Shown: piece by piece, positions 54,942-64,000 of the stretch
Layout: every line of letters starts with the position of its first letter
Numbering within the stretch: position 1 is the first letter of the stretch
NCBI GenBank assembly: GCA_030762935.1
Contig: CM060880.1
Span: 10,202,501 to 10,266,500 of the forward strand
Length of the DNA: 64,000 bases
Source of the DNA: Hymenopus coronatus
Taxonomy: Eukaryota > Arthropoda > Insecta > Mantodea > Hymenopodidae
Direction: 5' to 3'
The notes under the pieces: model-generated
Databases searched by the model: none
What the model was told of the DNA's origin: nothing
Seen by the model: the letters and a program-made list of their open reading frames with translations, nothing else
Position numbers and translations under genes: made by a program

Positions 54942-57900
54942 TAACATAAATTGTGTGTTTTAATGTACTCTACATTTTTTGTGTGTTAAGTTTTTGTCTC
55001 TCCCTTACGTTTTAGCAGTTATGCAAAATTCTGTAAAATTCATCCAGAATAAAATAGTCTTCAGAGGTTATTCACAAGAAATTCAAGACATACTTTTCTG
55101 AAAATATTTTTTTTTTTGGATACAGGAGACCCTAAAACATATATTTCTAATGAAATCTCGGTATCAAATTTTTGGATGGGGTGCAGTACCTTCTCTATAC
55201 ACTATGTACATAGTACGTGCAGAGAAAGTGAAAAGACATTTGAAGGAACAACTACTGTGTGTCCAGCATCCAGCTAAGAATGAAATTGTTTTTATCTTAA
55301 TTACAGATGGCCTTCGTACCTTATCTCTATACAGCACATGCCTCAGTGATGCAGTTGCCAAATATTGCAATTGGAGATATTTCAATTTACATAAATGTTT
55401 GGACATAGAACAACAGTCTAGGATTTTTATTCTCCTATCATTAAGTTTTTTTAGCAATTTAAAACCTGGACATCCACACCCCTTTCAGCCTGCATTTTCA
55501 AATTATAATGTACTTTGGAATTTAACAAGTTAATTTAAAATTGATTAATTTATTGAGGATTTTTATCTGTATTGTTTCAGAAGCATTAAAAGAGGTAGGA
55601 CTGTTCCTAGTGGGGCCTTATGATGTTCTCTCAGGCAAACTCAAAAATGTGAAACATAGGAGGTTATCTAATTATTTGTGTCACTGGCGCTATTACTATG
55701 ATCCTCCAGAGTTCCAGGTAAGAAATGTTCAGTATTTTGGAGACCATTAGAACATTCAAAAGTCGAGACCTTTCATATTAAACTTGTTTTTATGCATTAA
55801 TGAGGCAACGTCTGAATTATTTGATGCTACCATAATTCCACTAAACTATGTTACAGACCATCATCAAAGGTGATGACAAGGAACAATATCACTTGGGATA
55901 TTATCGAGATGACCCTAAAGAAATACCCTGTTTTGTAGCAAGGAATTCTGCTGCATTGGATGGTGCCATTTATCCAATGGCTGAAAATATATTTGGTGCT
56001 GTCAAGTAGGTGATATTTAGCTTTTTTTTTTTTTTTTTTTTTTTTACTATGGTTGGTCATATCGAATGATGTTAGTTTTTATAATTAATAAAGCATGCAG
56101 TATTTATAGGTTATATTGCTTATAACTGATGTCAAAAATTAAAGAATTCACTTTTCTCATACAGAGAATGAAAACATACCAAAAATATTTCAATTCCCTG
56201 CTACAGTCCTCTCTCTACAAGTTTGCTTACATAATAAGATTCTCCTTTTATGTAGAATGACATCAATTATTATTGCATAACAATCACCCCACTCTAAAAT
56301 GTATATTACAAGTATTCAGAGGATATTTCTGATTTCTGGCAATGAATTTCCCTTTGAAATTTGTCTTAGGAATTTCCATGTCTCCATCACTTATTATGCT
56401 CAATAGATGTCGTTTCATTATATCTATAGTTCTGCACAGAAGATTGTTACAGAGTATAATAATGGCAATCTTTTCCGACTCCTCTTTACAAGCTTTTCAT
56501 AAGCCTTAATGAAAAGAATTTGAGTCAGTTTTTTAACAATTTTATCATTAATAACAAATAAATTTATAGATTGGTGTTATAGACTGTCAATATCTAGAAA
56601 TTCTTTGAACTTCACTTATTAACTACTTACTGGGACCGGTTTTGGGAACACTTGTTCCCATTTTCAACCTCTAATCTCAGTTTGTCGGTGTCAACGATGA
56701 GGGTGGAGGTGCAATACTTGTGGAGGCATCTGGTGCTGGATCTATGAAGTTCCAAAGGTTGCTATATGGCGTTAAATCAAAATTCATAATATGGTTATTT
56801 TTCTTTATGATGTAAATCTTCTCCCAGACATCTAATTCTTTGTGTTTATAAGCTGGTTTTAACAGTTTTATATTAGGTGTGATTTCATGTCCTGATGACC
56901 AGAAATTATGGGCAACTATTGATTTTTCTGTTTGTTTGTATTTTAGGTTTCTCATACGTTCTGTTAATCTGATTTCCAAACTTCTTTTTGTCCTTCCTAT
57001 GTATACTAGATTACAGTCTGAGCATTCAATTTCATAAACTCCCAGTTTTTGTTTGCTGGGATAGGATCTTTTATATTTTTGCATAGCAGTTTCTGAATGC
57101 TGGAGTTGTTTCTGGAGCTAAGGTGACAGCCAAGAAAGATAGTAAAATTACATTTCTATTTCTATTTCTTTATTATCTCCATTTGTAATACATAATTTAC
57201 AAGGATCGTCAGATTGATTACAAAACTAAACATATAGTATAAATAATAACATGAAAAAAATAATAATATAATACAGGGGGTACCATCATACAGCATAACT
57301 TATTTAATTTAACATTTTATACTCCTCTATAGAGTAAAATACATTTTCTGAGAGATACTTTTTAATTGCTCTAAGTTTACAGTTTTCTTCAGTTATCTGT
57401 TTTATTTGTTTAGGCAAATGATTGTACAAATCTTTGGTTTTACTTTCTATACTTTTGTTACTTAACGTTCCTCTTAGTCTGTTAATGAAATAATTTTGTT
57501 TCGTTCTTGTGTCATGTTTGTGTATGTGCATGTTTCTATTTTGATTGCTATGATTTTTTATTGAGTATTTAATGCATTCATATATATATATACAGTGCCG
57601 GAAATGTTAATATATTTAGTTTTTTATAGGAATTTTTACAAGTATCCGTCTTCTTTAGTTTACATATTATTCGAATGGCATGCTTCTGTAGTCTTAATAT
57701 TCTTTGCATTGTTTTTTTCTGTGCATTACCCCATAATACAACCCCATAGCTCAAATGAGAATGTATGAAGGCATAGTATATTTGTATTAAGCTATCTCTA
57801 TCCATTTGTTGCGCCACTTGTTTTAAGATGTATAACCCTGTATTTATTTTTTTTGCTATTTTTTCAATATGTTTTTTCCAGTTTAATCTGTTATCTATTA

Positions 57901-60900
57901 TTAATCCTAAGAAGTTTGTTTCTGTTACTTGTTGTATTTGTTTATTGTCTAGGACTAATTGAATATTGGGTGGGATTTTCTTTTTTAAGCTGATTTGCAT
58001 CCATTCTGTTTTATTTGTATTTATTACCATCCCTAGGTTTCCTAGCTCTTCCCTAATTTTTTCAAGTAGTATATTTGATTTATCTTGTACTTCAAGTTCT
58101 GTATTTCCCCTTACTATAATTGTAGTATCATCAGCATATCCAGTGGCTATTTCACCTGCTGCTTTTATTATTTTGAATAAGCAATTTATATATATAAGGA
58201 ATAGATACGGCCCTAGTTTCGATCCTTGTGAAACACCGTGAGTCACTTTGTTAAAAGGTGATCTGATTTTATTTAGGTTACCATTTGAATTGTATATAAT
58301 TTCCACACATTGTTCTCTATTTTGTAGATAAGATTTAAGCCATTTTAATGGTAGGCCCCGGATGCCATAATTTTCTATTTTAGTTATTTATTTATGTATA
58401 TCTACACAGTCAAATGCTTTAGTAAGATCAAGAAAGATTGCGATTACATATTCTTTCCTGTCTATTGCCTTTATGAGGATGTCATTTCCTTTACAGATAG
58501 CTTTATTGTTGATTTCTTTTTTTGAAAACCGAATTGGTACTCTGATATTATTTTATACTTACTGCAGAAGCTCTGTAGTTGAGTTAAAAACAATCCCTCT
58601 ATTATTTTGGAAAATGTTGAACATAATGATATGGGTCTATAATTTTCCATTGCATGCTTTGAATTTTTTTTCTTGTATATTGGTCTTACTATTACTTTTT
58701 TTAGTGCATTGGGAAATGTACCTGTTAAAAAAGATTGATTAATTATATGCGTCATTATCTCTGCCATTTCAGATTTACAATGCTTAACCATTTCATTTGT
58801 AAGTCCATCTAACCCAAAAGATTGTTTACACTTTAATGTGTTTATCTGTTTAGTAACATCCTCAATTGTTATTTCTCGTAACACCATTGAGTTACATATA
58901 CTGTTTTCAGTTGTTTGCTGGTTTTGACCTTGGCTGAGGCCTAAAGTTTTTACAATATTGATGTAATAATCATTAAATTTTTCTGTTATGTTTATTGGGT
59001 TTTCTATTAAAAATCAAATTCATCTGATCCAATAAGTTATCACTCTATCAAAAGAATCATTATATCAACATATAATAACAAAATTAAAGAAGATAATGTA
59101 TTACAAACAAAAGGAAAACCATGGGAAAATTTATGTAATAGCATGACCAGAATCACTACATTACCTAGAAAATGCTCTGTAGCAACTTTTGACTCCTAAC
59201 AGGCCATGACTGCCTCAATAAACATTTTCTCAGGATTAGTATAGTGAGATCTCCTCTGTCTCCTTTCTGTACACTTAAAGAAGATATGGATGGAAACCAT
59301 CTACTATGCTGCCCAACCTTTAGTCAATATGATAATATGCCATCAAAATACTGGAATGCAAGAGAGCGAATGGCTTCACTGCCAACTGCTCAACATTAGA
59401 TACCAACCAACCAACAATACAGTATGTCCCATCTGCTCAAAACCTGAAATCTATTTTAATGATGAAGATATCCCACCTCATCCTATGAGAATGATTATTG
59501 TGGTGACACCATAATAAATGATGTAAGTAGCTGCCAGTTGCATCCAGGAAAAACTGAGTTCGCCAGGCATCTCCACTAGGATGTCCACATTTATTGCCTG
59601 GATCTCTCTGATGGATGTTTCTGTGGTTCTAGGTTCCCTTGCAGACATACCCTCCCTTCAAAATCAGCTAATGCCAAGTCAGGCAAATGTGGTGGCCAGA
59701 GCCCTTTTAAAATAACGCAGTTGCTGAAAAAAGATTGAATATCGGCCATATTGGTGTATGTATAGTATGTTGCACTGTCTTTTTGGAAATGTCCAAAAGA
59801 GGTCTTGATCATACGGTCAATTTACAAACTCGTAGAATAGTTCAAAGTACTCATTTGTTGCAATAGTTAAATTGAAGATGGGACCAATTATTGCACACCA
59901 AACACCAATTTTTACTTTCTCTATACGCACTATGTACATAGTGTATAGAGAAGGAATTGCACTCCACCAAAAAATCTGATACCGAGATTTCACTGGAAAT
60001 AAATGTTTTAGGGTCCCCTGTATCCAAAAAAAGTATTTTCAGAAAAAGGTCCATGTGTCTGTGAACACAATAACTCAAAAATGAAAAGTCGGTAAAATAC
60101 TAAACTTGGTATTTAAATTTAGTATCTACCAGGGATGCGACACAAAGATTTTGAGAAAAATCCCCCCACCCCAAACTACCCTTTACATGGAACTTTTTTC
60201 GAAAATTTTGATTTTCTTAAAAATGGCTCTACGATTTTGATTAAAATATTGTATATTAAAGATATTTACCTGACAAATAAAATGTATATTTTGAATTTTC
60301 TTGGAATAGCCTCTGAAGACTGCTTTATTCTGAGTGAATTTTACAGAATTTTGCATAAGTGCTAAACCGTAAGAGAGAGACAAAAACTTACCACACAAAA
60401 AATGTAGAGCACATTAAAATACACAATTTATGTTATATATATTTTTTTCGTGGAGTTGATTATTTTTCAGATATTCGTTGTTTTTGGTTTAAGCTATAAA
60501 AACCTATATTTTTCTCATACAGGACTTTGTGAACTCTTGTCCATACAAACAAAGGAACTTCAGTTGTGATTCACACCACATTTTTTTTTTTTTTTTTTTT
60601 GCACTTATCCTGACTGTAGATGACAATGCTTCTGTTGGATATATAGGTTTCTTAATAACATTTTGAATCCACCAGTGGTGCATTCAGTAGAAGCAACCGG
60701 AGCACTGCTTCAGTAAACACTTATTCTTAAATTATTTAGCAATAACCTGATAAAGTCTATATGCATTCACATTTACATTTCTTCGAAACATACAAAAATA
60801 AAAATGGCATGTTATTTATGGACGCTCTTTAACTGCAGTGGTTCTCAAAGTCCCATTCTAAATTGGGCATGAAAGACCAATTAATTTTGCTCAGAGGCCT

Positions 60901-61523
60901 CTCTATCAGGCTTGAGGTTCTTTTACGTGCCGTAAATCTACAACATGGTACCAACGGCTTTTCTTCACGCTAAGGATTTTTACAGCCGAAAAAATCCATC
61001 ATCCTCAGCCGGGTTTGAGCCCACAACCTTGGGTATATTGTAACCATTACACCACGGAGGGCGGTGGGTTCTGTAGGGAGTGGGACACGCTGTATATTAA
61101 CATTTAACAACAAACTAAGATGGTGCTAGGTTGGCATCAAGCACCTTGTGCTTATTATTATCTTAGAGAAAGAAAAAGGAGTGATTGCATCTATTAAATT
61201 ATTGTTGTGGTGGTATTGATTTCAGCTTGTACATTCATGATCTTCTGCTCAAGAGCGATCCATTCAAGAAAATAAGAATTGGCAAATTGCATACAAGTCT
61301 TCAACGATGGGCAAACAGCAAGGATATCAGCCTAGAGGTGAACAGCGATGCGATGAAAGCAAGAGGCAGAAAGGTTGTAGCTAAAACATTCCACAAGGCT
61401 GGGATTGTGGTACCTGTCAACAAGCAGACTGATCTGGGCTACAGGAAACTGATTGAAACTGATGGTGAGATGTTATTATACAAGCTTCAGATACATCTCT
61501 CTCTCTCTCCCTCACCCTAAAAT

Positions 61524-61564
<41 letters not shown>

Positions 61565-64000
61565 TTGGTGTATTTCTGTTTTCAACCTGTTAAAATGGAG
61601 TGTTATTTATGGACACTCTTTTAACTACTGTGGTTTTCAGCGTCCCATTCTAAATTGAGTGTGAAAGACCGCTTAATTTTGCTCAGAGGCCTCTCTATCA
61701 GGCTTGAGGTTCTTTTACGTGCCGCAAATCTACGACATGGGACCAATGGCTTTACTTCCCTTCTGAAGGAAGCCATGCTAAGGATTTTTACACCCAAAAA
61801 AGATCCATCATCCTCCGCCGGGTTTGAACCCGCGACCTTGGGTATATGAAGTTGGCATGGTAACCATTACACCACGGAGGGCGACCTTCAACCTGTTATG
61901 TACCTTATTCTGCTCGGGTTTGCTCCTTACTATATATAGGCATTGTATTTATTCTGTATTTTAAACAAAAGTTAAATATCAAAATGTCACCAAAAATACA
62001 TGTTTTGACATCTATTGAAACCCCCCTCACCCACCTGCCAAAAAAAAATTGTTAGAAAAGAAGAGAGAGAGTATAACTGAAAAATAAAATGGATAAGTAA
62101 CAAACTTTGTTTTTAGAAGCGGTCCCACATATACAAATTAGGCAAACATTTACAAATCAACCACTTATGATAATCTTAGTTTATCTTTTCAGTGCATCTT
62201 CTGATTTACAAAGGACCAAACAGATTTCATTCAAGCAATAACAAGGATTTTTATGAAATTCCTCCCACCCTAAACTACTCTTTGCATGAAAAATGTTTCA
62301 TTATTTTTTTATGCTCAAAATGGCGAGCAGTTTTGATTAAAATATCCTACGGTTAAGATACAGGATTATTGATGTAACCAAGATTTCCCTAGGAACACTG
62401 GCTGTGCTTGCTGCCATGAGCATATGATTGGAATGTGCCACAAATGAAGAAATTTGTCAGGTTAGCTTAAGCAGTCATGAAAGAATATAAACATCTGATG
62501 TGAAACCCACCATTTTAGAGATGATGTTGAAAATGCTTGCCATTTTCTTGAAGGCTTGAATTCACTTGCTTTAATTTATTTTCAGAAACTGTAGTTTAGA
62601 GCTTTTTGTTACAGGTATGAGTATACATCAGAATTAACAGAAATGTGAAAAAAAAAATGTTGAGCCAATAATTTGCAAGTGCGAGATCACACACCATACT
62701 CTAATTTTCTCCAAATTAAAGAGGTTTCCTTAATGGCATTAGAAAATACTTTCTCAATATGTACTTTGTGCATGTATTGCACCCAAAAATTTGATATCAA
62801 GATTTCACTGGAAACATATGTTTTGAGACTCCCGATTAAAAAAAAAAAATTTTTTTTGAAACATGTGTGTGTGTGTCTGTCTGTCTGTCTGTCTGTGTCT
62901 GTAGGCAGCATAGCTCAAAAACGAAAAGTCGGTTATAAACCCAATTTGGTATTTAATGTGTGTGTGTGTCTGTCTGTCTGTGTCTGTAGGCAGCATAGCT
63001 CAAAAACGAAAAGTCGGTTAAATATCCAATTTGGTATTTAAGTTATCTTTCAAGGATGCGACACAATTTGTTTTTGGTTTCGGCTTTAAAAACTTATACT
63101 TTTCTCATAAGGACTTTGTCAACTTCTGTCCATACAAACAAAGTAACCAGCTTGTTGACTATCACTTTAATCTATGGTACTCCCTTATTTCGTTTCTACA
63201 TACAAGGAAGCAAGTAATAAGACTATTTCTGCTAATTTTTTTCGATTAGCATTAAGTAAATAGAACAATAGGCTTTGAAACAATAATTTGTTGCAGAGAT
63301 GTTGAGAAAGTCATGTGAATGGAACACATCAGATTTTTTGGGATTGATATGATAGGTAATGGATTATGGTTATAAAGTGGCAAACCATCATAGGAGCATA
63401 TTACCAAAAACTGGTGAGACTGTCCAAATGAAGCTTTGCAGGTCCTTTTGTTCGTGACAACTCCCCAGTTCATTCTGCAGGACACAGTCATATATTCTGC
63501 TTCTTTGGGATATCCATCCCCCATACACTTCTGACATGGCACCCATGATTTCTTCCTCTTTCCTTGGATGAAATACCATTGCAAAGGACGCATTTCTGGA
63601 ATGACAAGGTAATTTTCGAGGAAGAGTGTTTTCTCTACAGCCAAAATGCAGACCTCTACAATCAAGGTTTCTGTCAAGACATCCATTGTTGGCAAACATG
63701 TGTCACATTGAAGGTTGAATATGCAGAGAACAACTAATGCCATCGCAAAGTTTCAGGGTTGCACCCAGCTGGCAGCTTGAATTTTTCAAAGTGATAATTA
63801 AAATTTTATGACCACCCCTCGTATGTCACTTATAATTTAGCTCTTATTGCATTTTTTATTTGTATTACTTTCAGCAAAGCTGAGGAAAATTCTCAAGCTG
63901 GTCCTTGAAAGTAAGGACGATGATGAGAGAGACTGTCATCTTGGGAAACTGCAGCCAATCATCACAGCAACGGACATTGCTACAGATGAATGTGATTTTG
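49143..64000 (+). CDS. HPF1: Histone PARylation factor 1 (HPF1), six coding exons, 3' end beyond window
   Basis: HPF1 binds PARP1/PARP2 and redirects ADP-ribosylation to serine during the DNA-damage response, acting in the nucleus. Exons join in frame: 49143-49289, 52539-52857, 55581-55717, 55857-56005, 61226-61464, 63875-64000+. Residues 24-42 form a PBZ poly(ADP-ribose)-binding zinc finger (CKYGSKC, then H36, H42; consensus CxYGxxCYRxNxxHxxxxxHP). A Lys-rich linker follows, and then the HPF1 fold from about [17 protein letters not shown] onward. Family-critical residues are retained: Tyr-Arg of LGYRKL (61440-61445), which in human Y238/R239 contact PARP1, and Asp-Glu of ATDECDF (63985-63990). 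That pair corresponds to human D283/E284, the Glu that completes the PARP1 active site. About 372 codons are visible and roughly the last 70 are missing. Confidence 0.95.
49679..49749. promoter_or_regulatory. Cluster of ETS, CRE and E2F-like motifs in HPF1 intron 1
   Basis: CTTCCGG (49679-49685) is followed directly by the full CRE palindrome TGACGTCA (49686-49693) and TTTGGCGCG (49694-49702). A second CCGGAAG lies at 49719-49725 and another ggcgtggcgcg at about 49738-49749. Such density in otherwise AT-rich DNA suggests a regulatory element or alternative promoter. Confidence 0.5.
51837..52039. mobile_element. 203-bp palindromic Penelope-type insert
   Basis: The arms 51837-51910 and 51935-52008 are 74 nt each and nearly perfect reverse complements, with about two mismatches near the outer ends. 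They are separated by a 24-nt spacer and followed by a 31-nt tail. The insert splits family X and is bracketed by acacgcaattta (51825-51836) and acacacaattta (52040-52051), a near-perfect 12-bp duplication. It carries a hammerhead-like motif. PLEs are known for inverted pLTR arrangements and hammerhead ribozymes, which is why I assign it there; no PLE protein is encoded. Confidence 0.7.
51918..51965 (+). ncRNA. Hammerhead ribozyme-like motif (type I, minimal stem III)
   Basis: The core CTGATGA is at 51923-51929. Stem II is GACCAT/ATGGTC (51931-51936 and 51947-51952). GAA at 51953-51955 is followed by self-complementary AGCT (51956-51959) as a minimal stem III, then U at 51960 as the predicted cleavage nucleotide. 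Stem I AGTCC (51918-51922) pairs with GGATT (51961-51965), including one G-U pair. One extra A (51930) sits between the core and stem II. Short stem III hammerheads are documented in PLEs and act as dimers. Confidence 0.55.
52262..52410 (+). repeat. LINE 3'-end-like fragment with (aaat)n tail
   Basis: The sequence cctcactaaagggcagtccc ... gggacattctatgtaaataa ends in an (aaat)n run at about 52380-52406. It resembles the 3' end of a poly-(aaat) tailed LINE, but no coding part is attached. Confidence 0.35.
52539..52857 (+). CDS. HPF1: HPF1 exon 2: lysine-rich linker and start of HPF1 domain
   Basis: The acceptor is a NAGNAG tandem (cagcag, 52533-52538), so the exon may start at 52536 (extra Gln) or 52539. 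It encodes about 45 residues very rich in Lys/Asp/Glu ([19 protein letters not shown]), then [19 protein letters not shown] and [17 protein letters not shown]. The donor gtatgt follows one base of a codon. Confidence 0.9.
52915..53760 (+). pseudogene. Degenerate LINE reverse transcriptase C-terminal half
   Basis: The plus translation gives [56 protein letters not shown], then a stop. It continues [17 protein letters not shown] and [15 protein letters not shown]. This is the region just after RT motif C and the thumb of CR1/Jockey-type LINEs. It begins ~60 bp after the HPF1 exon 2 donor, in the sense orientation. Confidence 0.7.
53761..54544. other. HPF1 intron sequence without recognised elements
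   Basis: No ORF with motifs is seen. Short A-runs lie at about 54019-54050. Confidence 0.35.
54545..55235 (+). repeat. Family X copy with deletion and A-run/(TA)n
   Basis: Head (aatctgatgtgttccattca) to tail (ctatgtacatagtacgtgca, gagaaagtgaaaa). An A-run followed by (ta)n at about 54896-54942 interrupts the middle, and part of the distal segment is lost. It carries the recurring ~60-codon ORF on its minus strand (54700-54885). Confidence 0.8.
55581..55717 (+). CDS. HPF1: HPF1 exon 3
   Basis: Acceptor tgtttcag and donor gtaaga. It encodes [19 protein letters not shown] to [12 protein letters not shown], a strongly conserved HPF1 segment. Confidence 0.93.
55857..56005 (+). CDS. HPF1: HPF1 exon 4
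   Basis: Acceptor gttacag and donor gtaggt. It encodes [38 protein letters not shown] and AENIFGAV. Confidence 0.93.
56626..56672 (-). ncRNA. Degenerate hammerhead-like motif 3' of a PLE
   Basis: On the minus strand a perfect hairpin GGGAAC-AAGT-GTTCCC (stem II, 56644-56659) lies between TTGAAAA (for CUGAUGA) and AAA (for GAA). The self-complementary ACCGGT (minimal stem III) and C as the cleavage position follow. Core positions C3, G8 and G12 are changed, so it is probably inactive. Its layout parallels the motif at 51918-51965 and it lies just downstream of a PLE GIY-YIG ORF. Confidence 0.45.
56673..57110 (-). pseudogene. Penelope-like element 3' part with GIY-YIG nuclease
   Basis: A 135-codon minus ORF (56677-57084) reads [19 protein letters not shown] and [15 protein letters not shown] (GIY-YIG core with conserved Arg), then [19 protein letters not shown] and a Pro-rich end. 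The RT part is absent, so it is 5'-truncated. Confidence 0.8.
57140..59010 (-). pseudogene. 5'-truncated LINE with reverse transcriptase
   Basis: The minus-strand blocks run in order. [36 protein letters not shown] and [18 protein letters not shown], with [12 protein letters not shown], lie at 58471-58887. [19 protein letters not shown] and [10 protein letters not shown] (catalytic motif C) with [19 protein letters not shown] lie at 57578-58306. A C-terminal block lies at 57304-57531. Stops and frameshifts separate the blocks. The 3' end near 57150 has an (aaatag)n-type tail on the minus strand. It lies in HPF1 intron 4, antisense to the gene. Confidence 0.85.
59050..59450 (+). pseudogene. 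LINE post-RNase H fragment
   Basis: The plus translation across shifting frames gives [33 protein letters not shown] and [16 protein letters not shown]. This matches the Cys-rich segment following RNase H in I-group LINEs. Confidence 0.5.
59590..59905 (-). pseudogene. Decayed DDE transposase fragment (mariner/Tc1 superfamily)
   Basis: The minus translation gives [38 protein letters not shown] and [19 protein letters not shown]. It matches the family pattern 'RLWPPRSPDL.P.DFFLWG..KGRVY'. Several frameshifts and stops are present. Confidence 0.6.
59908..60565 (-). repeat. Family X copy, reverse
   Basis: Reverse tail (tactttctctatacgcacta) to ccatacaaacaaaggaactt, where a T-run at about 60583-60600 follows. 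The head is missing. Confidence 0.8.
60800..61066 (-). repeat. SINE-B in HPF1 intron 4
   Basis: Landmarks tgttatttatggacgctctt, gcttgaggttcttttacgtg and attacaccacggagggcg are present. It has a deletion around the cttcccttccgaaggaag segment. Confidence 0.75.
61226..61464 (+). CDS. HPF1: HPF1 exon 5 with PARP1-contact Tyr-Arg
   Basis: Acceptor gatttcag and donor gtgaga. It encodes [38 protein letters not shown] and [11 protein letters not shown]. Tyr-Arg (codons 61440-61445) aligns with human Y238-R239. Confidence 0.95.
61528..61563. repeat. Long T-run next to HPF1 exon 5
   Basis: About 35 consecutive T follow a short (ct)n at about 61496-61511, some 65 bp after the exon 5 donor. It is probably slippage-prone. 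Confidence 0.8.
61590..61888 (-). repeat. SINE-B, well preserved, in HPF1 intron 5
   Basis: This is a complete copy with the minus-strand head (CCTCCGTGGTGTAATGGTTA, GCGGGTTCAAACCCG, CGGAGG) and full body. The acceptor-like CCTCCG/CGGAGG pairing is intact. Confidence 0.85.
61889..62734. other. HPF1 intron 5 sequence without recognised gene
   Basis: Weak traces of family X (about 62230-62400, e.g. caaaatggcgagcagttttg) are visible, but nothing coding. Confidence 0.35.
62735..63345 (-). repeat. Family X copy, reverse, with a short internal duplication
   Basis: Reverse distal part to reverse head (gtgaatggaacacatcagat). The segment tctgtctgtctgtgtctgta with gcagcatagctcaaaaacga occurs twice (about 62879-62932 and 62969-63019), a local tandem duplication. 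It carries the recurring ORF at 63031-63249. Confidence 0.8.
63252..63743 (-). other. Unrecognised 163-codon ORF
   Basis: Its first ~130 codons (63346-63743) are outside family X and the last part runs into the reverse family X head. It includes [23 protein letters not shown] and [19 protein letters not shown] stretches. I recognise no family. It may be a transposon remnant in the HPF1 intron; an overlapping 103-codon ORF in another frame argues against confidence. Confidence 0.2.
63875..64000 (+). CDS. HPF1: HPF1 exon 6 (partial) with active-site-completing Asp-Glu
   Basis: Acceptor tttcag. It encodes [38 protein letters not shown] and DF. The Asp-Glu at 63985-63990 matches human D283-E284. 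The window ends inside the exon. Confidence 0.93.

Overview
This window is arthropod nuclear DNA, most likely from an insect with a large, repeat-rich genome. It is AT-rich by eye, has long GT-AG introns, and holds parts of two conserved animal genes in a dense field of transposable elements. The encoded host proteins look insect-like, but the species cannot be named from the sequence.

Gene 1 (+, 13962 to 38637) is a peroxisomal acyl-CoA oxidase of the ACOX1 type. Eleven coding exons cover everything except the first N-terminal exon, which I could not find. Its last intron is about 10.4 kb and carries a complete, apparently intact non-LTR retrotransposon (30024-35903, two open ORFs, 14-bp target duplication) plus several Penelope-like (PLE) fragments. 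The predicted protein ends K-A-N-L, a catalase-type peroxisomal targeting tail.

Gene 2 (+, 49143 to beyond 64000) is histone PARylation factor 1 (HPF1). Six coding exons are visible: an N-terminal PBZ zinc finger, a lysine-rich linker, and the HPF1 fold up to the Asp-Glu pair that completes the PARP1 active site. The last exon(s) lie past the window. Acyl-CoA oxidase works in peroxisomal fatty-acid oxidation and HPF1 in nuclear DNA-damage ADP-ribosylation, so I see no functional link between the neighbours.

The rest is mobile DNA. (a) A ~1.1-kb non-coding interspersed family, called X here, appears in more than 20 full or partial copies on both strands. It has a conserved head (aatctgatgtgttccattca), a conserved tail (tgtagagaaagtaaa), a short terminal inverted repeat ACTTTCTCTACA and an internal (AC)n tract. 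(b) There are three tRNA-derived SINE families, called A, B and C, plus a palindromic tRNA-like element. (c) There is one nearly complete mariner with TIRs and TA target, plus several decayed mariner/Tc1 fragments. (d) There are several degenerate LINEs. (e) There are fragments of several PLEs with GIY-YIG ends. A 203-bp PLE-like palindrome at 51837-52039 carries a hammerhead ribozyme-like motif.

Layout: 1-13.9 kb is repeats only. 13.9-38.6 kb is acyl-CoA oxidase exons separated by repeat-filled introns. 38.6-49.1 kb is an intergenic stretch with LINE/PLE debris and a (TC)50 microsatellite. 49.1-64 kb is HPF1 with repeat-filled introns.
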